Assembly (NCBI RefSeq): GCF_964355755.1
Contig: NC_092678.1
Span: 22,856,365 to 22,920,364, forward strand
Reading direction: 5' to 3'
Origin: Antedon mediterranea
Taxonomy: Eukaryota > Echinodermata > Crinoidea > Comatulida > Antedonidae
DNA length: 64,000 bases
Positions 21,050-32,129 of the stretch are shown piece after piece. The translations under genes and the position numbers were made by a program. The first letter of the stretch is position 1. The number at the start of each line of letters is the position of its first letter. The notes beneath the pieces are model-generated. The model did no database searches and was not told where the DNA came from. It saw only the letters and a program-made list of their open reading frames with translations.

Positions 21050-24000
21050 CTGAAATATTAAAAAAAACAGATTATAAATTGTGCCTACCATCTATTAAAA
21101 TAAATATAATATATACATGAGAAACAATAAAAGCAACATCGGACCTACTTACCTTGTCTTAATTCATCGTTGGGAATGTAGAATAGCCCTAAAAATACTG
21201 TAAATATTGTGACCATCGTCGCCACACCTAGGCCTACTATAAAAAACAAACAAAACATTTTACCATTATTTTTTAAGCATTTTTATTCCTTAACGTATTC
21301 ATTCCTTAACATATTCTTTTCTTAACGATTTCATTTCTTTAACGTATTTCATTTATTTCTTAACATAATTATAATCTTAATAATAATCTCCCAATTCATT
21401 TTTTTTAACATATTAATTTCTTAAAATAGCATACGACATTCATTTCTTAGCATATTAAAGACACTATACCTATGTTTTTTTACCTAATTTAAGCTCACAC
21501 ACTAAATTTTATGTAAAAATAAATACTACATGCGATAGTTTTTGTCGCCGTTAAAAATGTGAAAAATAAGGCGATTCTAATAATTTTAGCGGCCCGCTAT
21601 AAATCCCAACATGTATCGCGCGCTATTTTCTCTTTTTCACGCTGCTGCTCTAGCCCGCTACGTCACAAGAGATAAATCATTCAGATATAAAGCATAGCTG
21701 CAGTTATAGTACTAGACACTGACATTTTTGCAAAAAATGATTCTCGACTATAATTTATAGGTACCACCTGTTGAATCCAAAAAACGTCTGGGAAAAGAGT
21801 CTAACGACAAATCCCAAAGCATTTCTGGTATTTATGAGTCCCATGATATTACTAAAATTCGCTGTCAGATAGTCATTGAATTATTATCGAAAAAGTCCAT
21901 TGAAGTTTTTGTTTGTAATAGGATACTTGAAGTATCTAGGCGTGATGAAGTGACCCCCAGACGTGACCTTAGCAATAACAATAAGCGAGCAGCGTTTTTT
22001 GTAAGAAATATTCTTGTTAAATCATAATTTACCATACAACTTACATTTAAGACAAGGAATGACTATGGTTTAATGTTTTTAAAGTAATATGCATTATTTT
22101 TACAAAACGTCACAAATTGTAGGGAATGGGTCTTTAACTTAATATCATTTTTAACTTATTCATTTTTCAACATGTTCATTTTTATTAGAATATATATTCT
22201 TTTCGTAACCAATTCCTTTCATTTCATCACATATTCAATATTAATTCCATGTGTGAAATTGCATTTTGAATTCGTCAATGATCTATTTGTGTATTATAAC
22301 CTTGAATTCAAAAAAAATATAAGTTGTTTAAATTAAAATAATTCCCGTATATAAATTTGCTGATACATATTTTGCTATTTAAGGCCCTGTTCAGACCCAT
22401 GGCGTTAGACCGTTTAGCGTACGACGCTAAAAGAATGTGTGTCTGAACAGTTGGGGATTAGCGTACAACGCGTCATACAACGGTTGTAGCGTTGTAGTGG
22501 AAAACGGTTGATAGTACCGTTTTAGCGTACGACGCTACTGTAAGTCAACGTTGTATCCAATCAGAACGTTTCCTGTTATGACGCGAAACAAGGTTTGACC
22601 TAGGCTGACATCTTGTATCGTCAATGTGTGAGATGGATTTCAATAACAAAAAGGCCAGAATAAATAAGGCCTAACTACACTACAAATACAACTGTTACAA
22701 AGGCTACAAACCATTATCAACTGATTACCATTATATTTTCTAACAAATGACATAAATACATGCACCTTGTATTTAAACATAGGGACTATGATCCCATCCG
22801 CTTTTAGGCCTAGCTAGGCCTAGAGCCATTCACGCATTTCATTCAAGCTAAAAACTAGCGTGGGACATCAAGTCACTCATTCATACAAGGCAGACTAGAC
22901 TGGACAAGTTTAATGCTGAAAACCCCCTAACTCCTAAAAAAATCAGTAAACAAACAAGGGGTGTCCCTTTTATTAGCAAGTTAAGGGTTATTTTCAACCG
23001 ACTGGACCAAAGAATATATATCTTTGACTGGACTGGATAGACTAATCACAATCATTTTTTTCTTCATCATATTACGAGGCCTGCTTTATTTTCGTAACAC
23101 AAGAGCCTGGGGAAAATGTTTTTTACTACAAAATAAAAACAATAGAAACAGAAATTTGGCTTTACTATATTTTTCTTAAATAAATGCTGAGGTATGTTTT
23201 ATTTACGGCAAATTTTGTCATAATTGTAGGGCTGAGATCTAGGCCTATATACAGTGGAAATAATGATGAAAACACGTGGGTAAGAGCACATGAATATGCA
23301 ACTGGAAACAACCCGAATGACGTACTTCCGTTGTAACGATAATCGTACGCTATGGGTCTGAACACCTCGTTTTTTTCTCTGCGGTTTGTAACGTGACCTT
23401 GATAGTAACGTTGTACGCTAAAACGGTCTAACGCCATGGGTCTGAACAGGGCCATAGTTTATGATTTACTGTATTTTGGATCACTTGACAGTATTTAATA
23501 ATATCTTTGAATGATGCATTGCATTTAGGCCTAAGCACATTTAAACCTAGATATGTTTTATTCAAATTGTAAAGTGCAATATTTTTCCACAGTGCCGCGC
23601 CTTTTCATTGTCAATTTTTTGATCCACGATAAACTAATAGATACGATTCACTTTTAATCCACTTAATTCATATTCGGTGGTCGTTGTGCCTCTTTTAACA
23701 CCCTCGGATCTATTCCAAATAAATTTTAAAAATATTGTGTTTAACTTTTTCACGACCTCACTGTAAAACAAAATTCAGTAATTTTACATAAAAAGTATGT
23801 GAAGCAGAGATGCCAGAAACTTCTGTAGGTACAGACGTTTCTGTAGATTTTTACGGAAGTTTCTTTAAAATTACAGTTGATCTGTAAATTTACTAACAAG
23901 TTTTACAGATATATATGTGTTTGATTAAAGACATTTATGTAAATTTACAAACTGATGTTTATAAACAATACAGACAATCTGTAAATTTACAGATATATTT

Positions 24001-27000
24001 GTGAGATTTTAAAGATCATTCCTGTAATAAATACAGAAAATCAGTAAATTTACAGATATACTTGTGATATTTTAAAGATCATGCCAGTAATGAATACAAA
24101 AAATCAGTAAATTTACAGATATATTTGTAAGATTTTAAAGATCATTTCTGTAATAAATACATAAAATCAGTAAATTTACAGATATATTTGTGAGACTTTC
24201 ATTACGATCGAGCCAGGTAAATATCGATTTACGTTTTTTAGGGTCACATAGGCCTGAACCTCATCAAGTGTGGTAAGTAAGATCATGGAATCATTGGTTT
24301 TTTTTACATTTAATTTTCAATTTATATGTTCAACTCTTACCCTTCTTTTTATTGTGTTTTCTTGTAGTTTTATTTCGTATGTTTACTTCTTTTTTCCCAC
24401 TGCATGTAGAGTCATTGTCGTCCGTGCTATCTTCAGCTTCTTCACTATCTGTATATATAAATACATGGTATGGTTACGTATTAATTTGGAAAACATGTTT
24501 ATAGTTATTGCAGTAATATATAGACCACCACCCAATTCACCATATGCAATTGATAATAATAGTTTTTATGGTGCTATTTCTGATGAATTATCTGAATTTA
24601 AAGCAAAATGTGAGGATAACATATATGTAGTAGGTGATTTTAATGGAATAACGGGAGAAAATGATGATTTCATAAGTAGGGATGAGTGCCCCAACAATTG
24701 TGATCACGAAGTGTATAATGAAGATGATGAAAATATAACTAGAAACAGTGAAGACAATATATTAAATGAATATGGTTTAAATTTGTTGGATTTTTGTAAA
24801 GAAAATAGACTAAAGATTTTAAATGGAAGGATAAATCATAATGATAAGCAAATTCTTTACTTTCATAGGACATCAGGGGAAAATTATATCCTTACATTCC
24901 CAGACAATTTTAATAATAATATAATGGACATTTATGTAGATAATCGAGTAGAATCGGATCATATGCCTATAATGTTTAAATTATCGATAGATGATGGTGT
25001 GAAAAAAATCATTTTATCGAACTAAACTAAATAACCAAAATGTCACGAATAGATGAAACGAAAACGAGATTGAACATTACAGAGAAGAGGTCAATACACA
25101 ACTTAATAATACTAATATAGATGAAGCTTTACAAAATATACATGGAGCTTTTGACTATGATTACAAACACATAACTACAAAATTTAAATCGGAAATAATG
25201 AAAATAAAATGAAACAACGTAATAATTGGTTCGACCACAATGTTTACACAAATTTACTGAATGATTTTCTAATTTAAAAAAAGAAATTATAAAGAATTAA
25301 TTAAAAAGAAAAAATACACTATAAGTTGCAATCACAAAATGAACTAATTAGACTACTAGAGGAACAGCAAAACAAACAATTCTGGACAAAAATTAAAAAC
25401 AACACACTTATTTTTCCGCAACATTGGGCAACTAGCATAATAGTACCCATATTTTTTTTTAAATGAAAATGAGATCGCCCAGCAAAATTATTAATATTAT
25501 TATATCAATGTAGTAAACTAACAGCACATGTTAAAATAGGACATAGTATCGGGAAACCTTTCAAATGCGCACGTGGTATCCAACAGGGGTCACCATTATC
25601 ATCGTTTTTTTTTATCATTGTTTAACGCTTTTCGTACATACTGCTGAAAATAGAAATAAAATCCAAATAGGTGATGTAAATGTCTACCATTTGTTATACG
25701 CAGGCGACCTGGTAGTAATTAGTGAAATGACACTGTAACGCCTTACAAGATTTGCTAAATAAGCTAGCACAATATTGTAATACATGGGGCTTGACAGTAA
25801 ACGTTGAAAAAAGTAAAATTGTAGTATTCAAGAAAGGTGGAAAACTTAAAAGATGTGAAAGATGGACATATTAGATCAAGAAATTGAAATAGTAAAATCA
25901 TTCAAATATTTAGATCTGTTTTTAATAGTGAAGACAAAATTGTAGTTCTTGGTATCATTTTGTCGTATTCATTAAGCTTCAACATGTTTGTCTGAACTGA
26001 AAATGATCATGCTTATACTACAATGTCAAGAAAATGCGTTTCACGTCGTAAAAATAAGAGCACAGTCACCAATGTAATGTTGGAATTAAAATGTGCATTG
26101 TACTGTACACGGAAATAGGAAGCTTTTTAGTACGTCGCTGATTTATTTTGATATTTTATTTATTTATTGTCAAACACAGTAATTTAAATGGATTGAAATT
26201 TGGTAATGTAAAGTAAAAAATTCACATCAAATTACAAAAATGAGGTTAGAATTTAACAAGATTAAAATTAGATAAAATACAGCGTGCAAAATACAAGCAA
26301 ATACAGTGCTCACTTGTTGGTGTGTGTATAGTATTAATGCATTATAAAAGTTTTAACATCCTTTTTCTGCATGCAAAGCGCAAGCGAAGGGTAATTGTTA
26401 GCGACGATCAATATAACTGACATTTACCAAAATAAATATTCATTTGCAACAATAAAATAGAGAGAACGAAATGAAAATGCAAAAACACTGTAGAATAGGG
26501 ATTTTTGTTGATTTTTTTCCGCCGTCGTATATCATTTGTTTATCGTGCCGTGTGCGTATTACTATATTAAAAAGGGAATCCTCGGGCTCCAATACACTTT
26601 ATTAACATAGACCGTGTTGGACCTATTGGGGCTATTTTGAAACCCAATGACCGTTAGATACCTATATGAGCTTCTTTTAACTTTCTGAAAATAGTATAGA
26701 CTGAGATGCGTGTTAAGATCAAAATGTGGGTCTGTATTACCAAAATCCACATAACACGGCTTTTGGTAGGTCTACTACTAATAATCCCAGGTCACACATG
26801 TACGTGATTTCATTGAATGAGATTTCCCACCCCTTTCATATAGTAAAATTTAAACCGACTAGAAAAGTTTGTTCAAAAAGTCCCCTTGGCAGCCCTCTGA
26901 CCCGCAGTCAATTTTGTTCACTTCACACGTTTCAATTCAAAGAGATAAAAGGTGGATACAAAATGTATCCCTCAATGTATTAATTTAGCAATGTATTAGT

Positions 27001-30000
27001 GTAATGTGTTTTAGTGAAACTTTTTTTTATCCTAATGTTTTAATCTTTTAATTAACTTTTAGGCCTATGTATTTTATATATTGTAATATCCAATCATAAT
27101 TATTTGATTGCAGTAAAAGAATTTGCATTTTAAGCTTTGAACTCACGATTAATATACATACCATCAACAAATAGTTTTCTTTCTGCCCTTGTTCCAATAC
27201 AATCTGCAAACATTTTTAATTGTTTTGGATTATCTGTTAGCCGTGATTTAATCTCAAGTTGAAGCACGAAGTCCCAAACATTTGTAAAATCATATAGTTC
27301 GTACGTACCAATAAGTTTTCTGAAAGCTGCTTGGTGAATAAGTAACATGGCTTTAAACAGTCGCTTACGAAATGATGATAACTTAGTTTCATAAGTATAC
27401 TGAATATTATTGTCGTTTATATAACCTTCTACCAAATCTTTAGCACTGCTAACGCTGGTAAGTTTCGTAATCTCTAACAAAAGGTTAACTTTAGTAGGTG
27501 AGATTAAACCTTGGCTTTCAAGATAATCGAATAGATCATCACCACTGATTTCTGGATGTGTAATGTCAAAGTGACGTCTATCTAAATGTTCAAAGAGGCA
27601 GAATCGTAACCATTGGTATCTAGGCCTTTCACCGTCAACATAGTATTTACTGATTTCAGCTTTCAAGCTTTGAAACTTCCCATTAATATCATCTGCCGTT
27701 CCATGCACTGTGTTGTCTGCAAAGCATAAATTACATTACTTTACATTAAATTTACTTCTATACCAATTGAGTTAAAATAATGATTTAGTTAAAATAAAAT
27801 GTTATAATAAACTTTTTATTTTGCGTTTGTTGTATCTCGTAAGAAACATAACCAAACAAATGAAGACGTTAAACTTTGTTTAGACAGCGTAGTTAGGCCT
27901 ACTGTCACCCATCGACCCATCGTATCGTTTATTTTGTAATATCATCTGTAAAGATAGTAGTATAAAATACATATGGCTATAGGCTTCTTACATGAAGATA
28001 CCAAGTTATGTTTAATTAACACTTGTTCTAAATTTAAATTCACAAAATAAAATTCTAAAATAAGTTAAAATATTAATATAAATTACGCTTCGCTCGCGTA
28101 CCATCTAGGTCGTGCTCACAGATGGTTCTCGAATAGGCCTACACAGTATTTCCAGCGAGAAAAAAATAGAGATTTCAAATGTACGTACCGCAGGACTATA
28201 ATACATTGTCGTTTACAGAAACGAATAAATATACACAATGATTTATGTAGTCAACCAAAATTAGCACCCTGGGAATTACTTCCGAGAGAGAAACAAAATG
28301 AGTCAAATTGTTTTATTTGGACTCATTTAAACAAACCCAATTTGTGTTTTGTATGTAACATTAAGGGTTGAGGGATGGGGGAAGAAGATAGGTACAAAGA
28401 GGAAACATTTTAAAATATATTCTTATCCACTCAGTAACGAAATATTGTTTTTAATGTTTTATAGGCCTATAAATAATATACCACTAAATACAGTAAAACA
28501 TTTACGATTTAATACGGTACTTTGTTAAAACTCTCACTGTCATAGTCGATTGAAATAGTAAAGTACATGTAACGATACACCACTACGACGTTTATATATT
28601 TTTTAATTATTAATTAATACAAACGTTGAGAAGCAACTGTCAGTAATAACGTTTATTTATTTGTATATTATATGTTTATAATCTAACAGTAGGGCCTACC
28701 CACACTCACAGTAATAAAGTTTATTTGTATATATTTTTATATTACATCTAACAGTACCAACACTCACAGTAAGAAATTTGCGATTCAAATTGCGATCAAA
28801 AGTGGTTAATACCTTAACAGTATTGTACAGCATTGCAATACTATTTATGTTTATTCTCCAAGGGGGCCCATAAATCTAAATCTATACCTCTATGGTTAAA
28901 CCAAATAATTTGGAATGTTCCATTCATCACAAATCAATACATTTGTAAAAACGTATATTAAATGTATCAAAATAGTATTTTTTAAAGAAAATCGGCCTGT
29001 CTTCAGCATTATGATGCTGTACTCGAACTGTTCAATCGGTTTTCAGCTATTAAAAACAATTATCGTAGGAGGAGATAGGAAAATGCGAAGCCTCCTCGCA
29101 TTTTTGTGGCGGGTATTTTTCAAGATGGACATCCATTAGACAGTGTATACCACGATCGGAAAACACCCCTATTTGGGGCAAATCGTTGAACCTAAATTCG
29201 TTTTAATCGTCAATAACTAATTATCTAACTTAATTTAATTAGTAAACAGGGTTACATCAGGTGGTTAAAATCAGTACCGAAAGTACGAACCAACTTTACA
29301 TACCATCGAGTAAAAATTCTAGAAGTAAGGCGCGATTCACCGAATTTTGCCCTTACGTAAATTTATATATAGATAATAAGCAACCAAATTCCAAATTTAT
29401 TCCATAGCTAATTCTTCTTCATTAAATTATGATTAATTAGATTTTGATATTTTTGTAATTACTTTCACACGGTCATTATTATTATTTACTCAGTTAGGAA
29501 ATGTATTCTTAAGTTCCTCAGCTACCCACAGGTGATGATTGTACTTTGTAATTCAATACAATAAAATACTTACCATTATGTATATATGGTTTACGTTTTC
29601 CTTTGCCTATAACAATAAAATTAAATATCAAATGTGTATTATGATTAAAACTGATCTAAATAATTCAGTTGATTTTCGATGAACATTAATCAGGTTTGAT
29701 CTATTGATGGAGTTGCGTCAATTTTATACGATGACATTATAGTCAGTTTTAGTACTGTATATAGGCCTATATCCAATATATATAAACATGTCTTCAAAAA
29801 AGTTGGAGATTTTTCATTAAATTTAGATAACAAAGCTAAAATTTAAGGTATATTTCAGGATTACTACAGAGCATGCATGGTTTAAGTTCATTTGATGATT
29901 ACTTCTTCTTCTTTTTTTATTATTATTAGTTACAGCAAAGAAAAAATAAATTAAAAGAGGCTTTTGAATACATTGCATAACATTATACCTCCATGGGTCA

Positions 30001-31139
30001 ATGTTACATTGTAAATTCATTAATACACATTTACGATATTCTTTATACTTACTGAAACGTGTAGTTCGTTTACCTTTATATTTCCTGTTACCTGTAGGAT
30101 AGAAATAAAAATAGAATATGTAACAAAATTCAAACCAAAATAACGTCATTAACCCATGACGTCATTTACCCAAAGAACGTCATTTACTCATAACCAATAA
30201 TATCATTTTAGTATCTGTTGTGACACTATAGATCATTCTCTATGACTGTTTTTTTTTCAAAGATGATGGAGCGGTTATGATTTATTTTGTAATGGTTTGC
30301 GCCACCTACAGGTCAATATCATCATTACATTATATGATAATGAATGGTGCATGAGTAGCTCACGTTGTATTGTGTCTCATACATCTATCTTACAGTATTT
30401 GTAGTTACATAATATTTGAATGTTCAATCACAGAAAATGGAGTCTCGTCAAGCCCTTTTCCCTCTCTCTTGCACCCGTGCACCCCAATGTTTAGTATTCA
30501 CTGGATTTGTTAATGATGTTACTAGATAGGCTAAGCTCCATACCTGTAGAACAATATTGTATTGTTTTCTAAAACAAATGTAATGAGTAAATAAAAAAGA
30601 AGCTCTCTATCGAGATTGGTAGACATACCTAGTAGAATATGTTGTGCCACATTGTTTAGTAGTTTTGCAAATATTTCAATTTGTTGTTGTGAATCTAAGT
30701 TTCCGGCTTTCTCAATGTGATATACAGCATCCCAAATGTTGTCGTAGTTGAAGGCACTCAGTTGATAGAAATCAATCACATTTCGTAAGTCATCTTTGTC
30801 TACGTTAGTAAGCGTTGTAAACAGTGCTCTGCGGTAGTTGGTTATTATTGTCTCTGATGTGTTATTACTGCATTGTACAGTATTCTTGTATTCTGTTATA
30901 CAATTTATCGCTGATATCTGATTAGTTACTTCAGCAATCTCCAACAACAGCCTCACATCAGTTTTTGAGATAAATCGGTTACGAGTAAGTGTATTAAATA
31001 GGCCCATGGCTAATTGATCTAGATATCCAATAGGTATAACACCATATAGAAGCATTCTTAACTTCCGAACTTCAGTGCCAGCATAGAGTTTGCTAAGTTT
31101 TTCCAGAAACATGCGGTATTTAAGAACATTTTCGTTCAT
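18999..31139 (-). CDS. Gene B: DED-DED / basic linkers / DED-DED / TM / NACHT NLR-like protein (6 coding exons)
   Basis: Join of minus-strand exons 31139-30629, 30091-30053, 29606-29574, 27716-27162, 21236-21153 and 21049-18999. The lengths sum to 3273 nt, exactly 1091 codons, with every junction GT/AG in phase 1. The predicted product is 1090 residues: tandem DED (1-170), two short Lys/Arg-rich linkers (171-194), a second tandem DED (195-379), a transmembrane helix (about 381-400) and NACHT (408 onward; Walker A 485-492, Walker B about 558-569). The 5.9-kb intron between 27162 and 21236 holds a LINE, a 1.07-kb TIR element, a 63-bp tandem repeat and a MITE. It is likely a death-fold-coupled immune NTPase; splicing is unverified. 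Confidence 0.75.
21153..21236 (-). CDS. Gene B transmembrane exon
   Basis: An 84-nt phase 1-1 exon, acceptor TTTTTTATAG, donor CAAG|GTAAGT. It encodes a hydrophobic helix, GLGVATMVTIFTVFLGLFYI, followed by PNDELRQ. It is equivalent in place and phase to 11017-11127 and 43217-43288. The first two full codons (Gly-Leu) come from a TAGGCCTA palindrome that starts at the first exon base. Confidence 0.7.
21285..21460. repeat. Degenerate repeat of CTTAACGTATTCATTTCT-like words
   Basis: Loose tandem words resembling CTTAACGTATTCATT; similar words resume at 22140-22250 on the other side of MITE R3, so the MITE probably landed in this low-complexity tract. Confidence 0.35.
21633..22018 (-). mobile_element. 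MITE-like element R3, copy 3
   Basis: Complete inverted copy of 2074-2459, with both ends (TTTTTCACGCTGCTGCTC and GCGAGCAGCGTTTTTTG). It lies in the same intron and orientation as the copy in gene A, upstream of the TM exon. Confidence 0.6.
22383..23453. mobile_element. 1071-bp TIR element with subterminal repeats
   Basis: Terminal inverted repeats begin GGCCCTGTTCAGACCCATGG and are identical for the first 33 bp or so. The word GCGTAC(G/A)ACG(C/T)T recurs several times inside both ends, as transposase-binding repeats do. No transposase is readable, so it is non-autonomous. The flanks (TTTAA and ATAGT) give no convincing target duplication. Located in the big intron of gene B. Confidence 0.75.
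23981..24199. repeat. 63-bp tandem repeat, about 3.5 copies
   Basis: GTAAATTTACAGATATA recurs at 23981, 24044, 24107 and 24170, exactly 63 bp apart; related words extend back to about 23820. Intronic. Confidence 0.8.
24450..25960 (+). mobile_element. LINE with endonuclease domain and decayed reverse transcriptase
   Basis: Frame to 25025 encodes IAVIYRPPPNS, YVVGDFNGITG and VESDHMPIMF, three motifs of the C-terminal half of the APE-like endonuclease of non-LTR retrotransposons. After frameshifts, 25560-25620 reads ARGIQQGSPLSSFFF and about 25690-25725 reads YAGDLVVISE (YADD with the first Asp changed to Gly), followed near 25770-25840 by YCNTWGLTVNVEKSKIVVFK. It is inactive by these breaks. 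26000-27160 is AT-rich intron with nothing else I can identify. Confidence 0.75.
27162..27716 (-). CDS. Gene B internal exon: second tandem DED
   Basis: A 555-nt phase 1-1 exon; acceptor TTTGCAG, donor GATG|GTATGT. It has two death-effector-like repeats: WLRFCLFEHLDRRHF through DYLESQGLISPTKVNLLLEI, and FRKRLFKAMLLIHQAAF through VLQLEIKSRLTDNPKQLKMF. No start codon is needed because the frame is open through the acceptor. It is the likely counterpart of gene A exon 12352-12900 but much closer in sequence to first-exon tandem DEDs, so it may be a duplicated first exon that lost its start. Confidence 0.72.
28086..29378 (+). repeat. Composite repeat R1-R2, copy 3
   Basis: Starts CGCTTCGCTCGCGTACCATC and ends TATATATAGATAAT. 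Lies in the gene B intron between micro-exon 29574-29606 and the DED exon at 27716. It carries a TAGGCCTA at 28134 that is absent from copies 1 and 2. Confidence 0.65.
29574..29606 (-). CDS. Gene B basic micro-exon 2
   Basis: A 33-nt phase 1-1 exon (acceptor TTGTTATAG, donor AATG|GTAAGT) encoding KGKRKPYIHN plus split codons. The basic residues recall a nuclear localisation or acidic-surface binding tail. It is supported only by splice sites, phase and similarity to the other basic micro-exon. Confidence 0.5.
30053..30091 (-). CDS. Gene B basic micro-exon 1
   Basis: A 39-nt phase 1-1 exon (acceptor TCCTACAG, donor TTCA|GTAAGT) encoding NRKYKGKRTTRF plus split codons. It is homologous to the GNRKFTTSQIFF part of gene C exon 43413-43484, which supports it being real coding sequence. 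Confidence 0.55.
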
Positions 31140-31146
31140 TTTTAAT
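30629..31146 (-). CDS. Gene B first coding exon: tandem DED
   Basis: The acceptor TTTTCAG precedes ATTAAAAATG; the start codon is at 31139. It encodes 170 residues with two DED-like repeats (KYRMFLEKLSKLYAGTEV through LFNTLTRNRFISKTDVRLLL; YRRALFTTLTNV through AVYHIEKAGNLDSQQQIEIF). The donor is ACTAG|GTATGT, phase 1. It is paralogous to the first exons of genes A and C. No copy of the conserved leader block is visible upstream; 31637-32010 is instead duplicated at 37-380. Confidence 0.75.
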
Positions 31147-32129
31147 CTGAAAACAAAAATCTATTACTAGTAAAAAACTCACAATATTAACACAATTTGG
31201 AACAATTTTTATAAATTTTAGCCAGCTAAGGACTGGAAAAATCGTTCAAACGTAAGCAATTAATGTGTAGGCCTAACTTTCTAACTATGCATAGTCCCAA
31301 ATGTTCAACACACCCTGACCTGAAGAATCTTTAGTTTAAACTACATTAGGCCTACTAAATCAATATCAACATTACAGTTACTACCAACAATATCACTGAC
31401 CTATTTCAATGTATTGGAAATAACAGCCTTATAAATTAAAATTAGATTTTCTTCAACAGTATTTCTTTCTTTTTTTGATCATCTCCATTTTTTCTGATTG
31501 AAGTTTGATCAGATGCCTCGTAAACTGATCGAAACGTTTAGTGCAAGAACTATATAATACTATATGTACTGATTTATACTTTACCAGTTGTTGTTTCTTT
31601 CTGATGAACAGTAACGGTAGGCGTATTCAAAATCGACAAGACAAGTTCCAAAATGGTTGCTGTACACTGAACCGTAACATCTCAGGGTTGACTTTATCGT
31701 TTTTTCATTTTAATATCTACTTGTTTTTTTGTCTGAAACGAAACGTTTTTATGAGTCTTCTCCTAGTGTAGGCCTATGCCTACTGTTAAATCCAATTCAG
31801 AAGAGTTTGCAACAAAACTGATTTATTGAACCTGAACCTGTGTAGATCCTATTTTAATGCTCTTGTCGTGCTAAATAAATTGCCTAGGAATATAATGGCG
31901 ACAACAAGTATTTTGAAGTATTGTATGTAGAGTATTGTATATTATTCAGTAATTATTCTATTTCACTGAAGCGTGTTTGAACGGGTCAACGTCACAATAA
32001 CGAACTTTTGTGAAGAACGTGTTAACATTATACAGAAAAAAGCGCCATATAAATATGATATTAGGGACTTTTAGATTTGAGTGAACGTGCACGACGTTCA
32101 TGTCTACATGGGTCGTAGTCTACTGTTAA

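Noticed and set aside
23165-23455. A 96-codon minus-strand frame
   Set aside because: Runs through the terminal inverted repeat of the 22383-23453 element; no protein motif.
22379-23457. A TTAA or 8-bp target duplication for the 22383-23453 element
   Set aside because: Flanks TTTAA and ATAGT do not match in any length tested by eye.
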